Assembly: GCF_000001735.4 (NCBI RefSeq)
Contig: NC_003070.9
Location: 28,009,971 to 28,073,970 of the forward strand
DNA length: 64,000 nt
Source: Arabidopsis thaliana
Taxonomy: Eukaryota; Streptophyta; Magnoliopsida; Brassicales; Brassicaceae
Direction: 5' to 3'
This document shows positions 55,375 through 64,000 of the stretch, piece by piece. The number at the start of each line of letters is the position of its first letter. Within the stretch, counting starts at the first letter, position 1. The notes under the pieces were generated by a model. The model searched no databases. It saw only the letters and a program-made list of their open reading frames with translations, and had not been told where the DNA came from. Position numbers and translations under genes: made by a program.

Positions 55375-57160
55375 ATGGAGAAGAAGAAAGCAATGCAAAT
55401 TGAAGGTTACCCGATCGAGGGATTGTCGATTGGTGGGCACGAGACGTGCATCATATTTCCATCTCTTCGGATAGCTTTCGACATTGGTCGTTGCCCACAT
55501 CGCGCAATTTCTCAAGACTTCCTCTTCATCTCTCACTCTCACATGGATCATATCGTAAGTATCTTGAATCTTCTATAAAAAGACTTGAAATTTCGGATTA
55601 TATTTTGCAAAGATCCTTCTTTTGACTTTTTGTTTTAAGAACAATTTTGATAAGCCTTTGTTGAGACTGCCACCATGTGTTTATTATCATTAGCTTATTG
55701 CTCTGTTACTGTTTTGATAAACCCTTGTTGAGAGCCACCATGTGTTTATTATCATTAGCATATTGCTCTGTTGCTGTGTTGGTGTTACATTCTCTAATTG
55801 TCAGCTAAATTGTTATGTTATATTAGCCTATTGCTCTGTTACTGTTTGGGTGTTACATTCTCAAATTGTGAGCTAAACTATTCGTATTGTTATGTTAGGG
55901 TGGATTACCAATGTATGTTGCTACTAGAGGCTTGTACAAAATGAAGCCTCCAACGATTATAGTACCCGCATCCATTAAAGAAACTGTTGAGAGTTTATTC
56001 GAAGTTCACAGAAAGTTAGATTCTTCAGAGCTAAAGCACAATCTTGTTGGCTTGGACATAGGTGGTAACTCAACCTCTAGCATTCATTGCAGCCAAGATT
56101 TGGCTTTTTTGTTAAACCTTGGACACTTCTTCATGCAGGGGAGGAGTTTATTATAAGGAAAGATCTCAAAGTCAAAGCCTTTAAGACATTCCATGTCATC
56201 CAAAGCCAGGTTTATTTTAGTAAACTCGCATGAGATTTTCGATATCTTAGCGTTATGTGTCTTCGTTGAATTCATGCTTTCGTTTGATATTTTGCAGGGT
56301 TATGTAGTGTATTCAACTAAATATAAACTCAAGAAGGAATATATTGGCCTATCTGGAAATGAAATTAAGAACTTGAAGGTTTCAGGTGTTGAGGTTTGTC
56401 TTTGATTTGCTTAATATTGCTTGTCAATTTTTTCTTATGTTTGTCTATCACAAAGTCAATAGTTTTGCAATGGTCTTTCCAAAGTATATAAGCCTGTTTA
56501 ATAAGTTTGGATTGTGGATTGTAGATTACAGACAGCATAATAACTCCTGAAGTTGCTTTTACGGGAGATACAACGTCGGATTTTGTAGTTGATGAAACTA
56601 ATGCTGATGCTCTCAAGGCAAAGGTTCTCGTCATGGAGGTGAATATCTGCTACTGATATGAATTTGGACAATGTGCGTGATTTATAATGATATAGTTCTT
56701 CCCGGTCCAAGTTTCATGGCTTTGTATTAAAAGGGAAGCTGTCTCTATTTCCTCTTGTGCAGAGCACATTTCTTGATGATTCGGTATCGGTAGAGCATGC
56801 GAGAGATTATGGACATATCCATATATCTGAGGTCAGGATCCTCCTTTCTTTGACACCTCTTGTTACTTTCTGTCTCTTGATGGTCATAGAAGATTTCATA
56901 TATCCTTAAACTGCAGATAGTAAATCATGCTGAAAAGTTTGAAAACAAAGCAATCCTGCTAATCCACTTTTCGGCTCGGTATACAGTGAAGGTGTGTCTT
57001 CTTTATCCAACCTGGTTATGAAGCAGTAGGAAATCAGTTACTCTCTTACCTTGTAGTGGTAATTAATCTTTGCGAGTTTTCACAGGAAATCGAAGATGCG
57101 GTTTCTGCATTGCCTCCACCTTTAGAGGGACGTGTGTTTGCACTAACACAAGGATTCTAA
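55375..57160 (+). CDS. TRZ1: Short-form tRNase Z, TRZ1
   Basis: Eight coding exons (55375-55554, 55899-56061, 56139-56209, 56298-56393, 56525-56638, 56763-56831, 56917-56991, 57086-57160) join to 280 aa. It is a metallo-beta-lactamase-fold nuclease: SHSHMDH at residues 53-59 is the HxHxDH zinc-binding motif, split from the following Gly-Gly by intron 1. TFHV supplies a His, FTGDTTSDF the Asp ligand, and HFSARYT the final His. Known role: endonuclease removing the 3' trailer of pre-tRNAs; this short form is the cytosolic enzyme. No targeting peptide is seen (MEKKKAMQIEGYPIEG), in agreement. Intron 1 contains tandem duplications up to its acceptor. Confidence 0.95.
55645..55898. repeat. Nested tandem duplications in TRZ1 intron 1
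   Basis: A unit of about 67 bp (TTTTGATAA.CC.TTGTTGAGA...CACCATGTGTTTATTATC) occurs at 55645-55709 and 55712-55775. An overlapping unit of about 68 bp (ATTGCTCTGTT.CTG..., then GGTGTTACATTCTC) occurs at 55761-55827 and 55829-55898. The last copy ends exactly in the functional acceptor TATGTTAG, and the preceding copy ends in a similar TATTAG. Confidence 0.8.
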
Positions 57161-59025
57161 ACATTATAACACTCTTATAGGTTTTACATACTTTTGTTTT
57201 TGTATTCCACATGTAAACATTGTATTCTGTTGTTAATTTTAAGATTTCTTCTATCTCGATAAAGAATGAAGTGTGGAAGTAGAGAATACAGACGAGCACA
57301 CCAATATCAGATAAATTCAGAGGAAATCTCATGGGATCCCAAATCTTATTATTTCCCTGCAACAAGATTGTTATGTAAATCATTGGTTTTGAAAATCAAT
57401 TTTCTGTGTAACAAGACCATCTCCCAAGATTGCTATGTAAATTATTGACTGCAGAGATCAATTTTCTTTTATTTTATTAAAAGAAATTAATCATGAATAC
57501 AGGATATTATATTGTTAGAAAAATAAAGAAAATTGATTTCTGCAGAAGAATGATATTCGTTATAGTTTTACAAACAAAATCATATTTTAATAATTAGATT
57601 TAGCCAGAACGGACTTGGGGTTTTCATATCACCTTGCAACCAGAAGTTATTAAAAAAAAAGAAGCAAATTTGCTTTGTAAACTCATACGTATTACTTTTT
57701 GTCGCATATGATATATGATTGATCGCCACTCCAAATTATTTTTGTCTGAATTGCAGCTTCTGCCGCGTAAGGTAAGATAATCAATCTAGCATTGCCTATT
57801 TGTTGTATTTTTTATTCTGACCAGTGACCAGCGATCAAAAGTATGGGATTTGGGCAACTTGTATAGTAGTTTAATTGGACTTATTTCGCAAGTTGTCAAA
57901 CAATGTCTCGAGTTCAACCCTTGTAGTCGATCCTCCTTGTGATAGAAGTTTATTGGTCTTATGTCTTAAGTTGTCAAATAAATATGGAGTGTGAACATTT
58001 GAATTATAGGTTTAGTCGTAGAGTAATTATATTTTAACCTCATTTTCTAACTTGTGTGTACTTTCTGTTAACTCTTGATTTATGTGTTTATCATTTTTTT
58101 AAGTTATGTGTTTTCCATTATGCTCTGTTTATCTACAAATAGTAGTAGCTGAATAACCATTTTTGTTTTTAAAAAAAAATCAAAGTTGGACTTCCAAGTC
58201 CCAACTAAAGATTAAAACATGCATGCAAATAATTTTTGCAAGTAGGATTTTCTTTCTTAGGAACTCAGACTCCAGAAGACGACTTTATTTTTCCCAAATT
58301 GTTTTATACTCAAAGGAATAAATTATCCACGCTTTGTCACACAAAAAAAAATAAAAATTATATAGATATATAGATATATACATGCAGGAATTTAAATAAA
58401 ATTATTAATCTTACGTAATTAAGAACTTTTTTATTTTTTTTTAAAAATCGTAATTAAGAACTTGAATGGTAAAATACTAGAAGAAAATTGTTAGCGTCAG
58501 TGTGAAAGCAAATTATACTGTAGGTTAACTTTTCTATAGTGAGCAAAATACATTAGGTTATCTAAATTCAACTAACGTCCTATTTCTAGTTATTTGACTA
58601 ACCAAATCGATTTTTTCGTGAAGGAAAAAAAAAGTGTTTAGTACACTCATATAGTCATATTCTTACATATAGAATTCAAGATTTCGAACTAAAGCATACG
58701 ACACTAGACTTAAGTCTAGAAGGATGACGGAAATGAGAATAAGCTAAAACGTTTCTACGAAATTAAGAAATTCGTAGCATCCACAACACACATATTCAAA
58801 GTCTTGAATAACAATAAAATTATGTTCAGCTGAGAGTCTGAGACCGCGTCCAACATTTTAAAACACTTTTAAAAGTCATACTATAATATCTGAGGACCGT
58901 GTCTAGTTTCAGTTTATTCGGTTTTACAACAGCAATGATGCTTGTTGAATTATGGTTTCATTCTATTGGATTATCTGCAAGACTTCTTAATTTTAATATA
59001 TAGCTCGTGATGATAAAATAACAAT

Positions 59026-59267
59026 TTGACTTCTAAAGTCTAGTCCTTTATAGTCTTAACAATATTCATTTTGACCAGGTTGAGTAAATCAGACAAAAAT
59101 CTAAAGACAAAGAATAATCGTTTCCTCAAATATGTACTTGGTGAGCCGTCTTAATCACCATATGTACATGAGAATAAATGTGTAATTTGGTGGTTATTTC
59201 ATAGAAATTTTGGGGAAATTGTTGCACCTCTCCACTCTTTGCCAGTCTCGTGTGATCTTAATTGACT
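59026..59267 (+). promoter_or_regulatory. W-box cluster upstream of ICS1
   Basis: Three TTGAC(C/T) cores within 242 bp: 59026-59031, 59071-59076 (TTTTGACC) and 59262-59267. More isolated ones stand at 57445 and 58594. W-boxes bind WRKY factors; WRKY control of ICS1 in defence is known. The cluster is seen; occupancy is inference. Confidence 0.5.
59204..59213 (+). promoter_or_regulatory. GAAATTTTGG, SARD1/CBP60g-type element of ICS1
   Basis: An exact GAAATTTTGG, 1.2 kb before the ICS1 ATG. This decamer is the published preferred binding sequence of the immune regulators CBP60g and SARD1, which activate ICS1. A shorter GAAATTTT recurs at 60229-60236, just upstream of the TATA box. Confidence 0.7.
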
Positions 59268-60253
59268 CAAAATGAAAGAAAAAAAAACATGAAATTAAAG
59301 CAAATATTCCTATTTGAATTATGTTCCTTTAAGATTTTTAACAATATTTTTTAAATGATAAAAACTGGTCTCAAAGAGCCTAAGTGGGTTTCCTAGCAAA
59401 AAAAGATACTCAAAGTAATTTACTCCTCAAAATAATGCAATGATCTAATGAAGATCTGTTCAAATAGTATTGATTTTCCAAATTTAATTATACTCAAAGA
59501 GTTTTAAAATCTGTTCTTGTTATTCTATGCTTTGTTTTACATGTAAAGTACTTAAATTCACTTGATATTTGTTATTACTATAATTTTAGAAATGTGTCAA
59601 AATTTAAAGGAGCATGCGTGTAATGCCATATGCCTTATGTACGAGAACTTGTAATGCGTTTGCAATTTGTAGTGACATGTAATGTTTTTTACGATAGTTT
59701 AAAGTGCAAACCGCTTCCGTATCAAACGAGAAGAGTCGTCTAGCATACAACACCCACACGAGAGGAACCGCTTAGAAAGAGAATCCACTTGAAATTGCTG
59801 TCCATGCATTGCTCAAATTCATTGATACTTGGTCTATGCAATTTTACACTACCTCATTTCTGACTATTTCAATTTGTCAAGATATTATAACATGCATTTA
59901 TAACTTTTTTGTCGACGATAAATCAACCAAACGAATCCGGTCTGTATGTTTGATAACATGCATTCATACAAAACGATTATCTGTTTTTTAGTCTATTTAA
60001 TTTGGTTTCTACTTTTTACTTTTGTGAAACTAATAATAATAGATCAAACAATTAACTGATATAATTTATTAATTTAATTCTTAGACCAAGTAAATGATTC
60101 ATGAAATATTAAATGCACGACTAACTTTAGAAAAATGTTTCTTTGTATACATAAAGATAGAATAGAAGAAAAGTAGGATTAGAAGAAAAAAACGAAAATT
60201 TCAGAGTAGTTTACTAAAGAAATTCTGAGAAATTTTGTGTGAAAATGAAATGA

Positions 60254-63989
<3,736 letters not shown>

Positions 63990-64000
63990 TAAGAAAGCAA

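Overview
This is an ordinary piece of plant nuclear chromosome. Short (about 80-100 bp) GT-AG introns, AT-rich intergenic DNA, several intronless PPR genes and proteins I recognise identify it as Arabidopsis thaliana chromosome 1, long arm, roughly locus At1g74530 to At1g74710. Locus numbers and symbols are from memory of the proteins, not from a search. I placed exons by hand from splice consensus and reading-frame continuity; most resulting lengths match the known proteins (NRP1 256 aa, GSTU10 232, TRZ1 280, ICS1 569).

Layout, left half. A minus-strand membrane-protein gene runs off the left edge (1-2074). Two tandem intronless P450 genes follow, CYP98A8 and CYP98A9, which act in pollen-wall phenolamide synthesis. 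Then come the histone chaperone NRP1 (minus, 10 coding exons), a tRNA-Leu(AAG), a P-class PPR gene, GSTU10 (minus), the RNA-editing PPR gene OTP87 (minus), a tRNA-Leu(CAG), a RING-H2 gene with a decayed RING copy 1.2 kb downstream, a DYW-class PPR gene and a plastid-type alpha/beta hydrolase gene.

Layout, right half. A 6.8-kb AT-rich gap without a recognisable gene precedes MYB31. A 5-kb gap separates it from MIF1 (minus), and another 5.3-kb gap, holding a Tourist-like MITE, leads to GASA6. Between GASA6 and the exostosin-like gene (44.7-48.7 kb) is a repeat-rich accessory patch. It holds three copies, in different states of decay, of a small membrane-protein gene that I do not recognise, two inverted-repeat elements, and an exon fragment of a pollen-type LIM-domain gene. 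The window ends with IQD31 (minus), tRNase Z TRZ1 and the complete ICS1 gene, which makes isochorismate for salicylic acid. The 3-kb ICS1 upstream region carries W-boxes and an exact GAAATTTTGG element.

The genes are mostly functionally unrelated neighbours; only the two CYP98A paralogues share a pathway, and they also share a conserved promoter block. I found no new multi-gene system. The less expected signals are: (1) nine short A/T-homopolymer insertions flanked by 12-18 bp direct repeats, one of which duplicates the GASA6 intron-1 splice donor; (2) the three-copy small membrane-protein family with a possible frameshift in a T10 tract; (3) a LIM exon fragment that has lost zinc ligands; (4) a probable GC-AG intron in the first gene.
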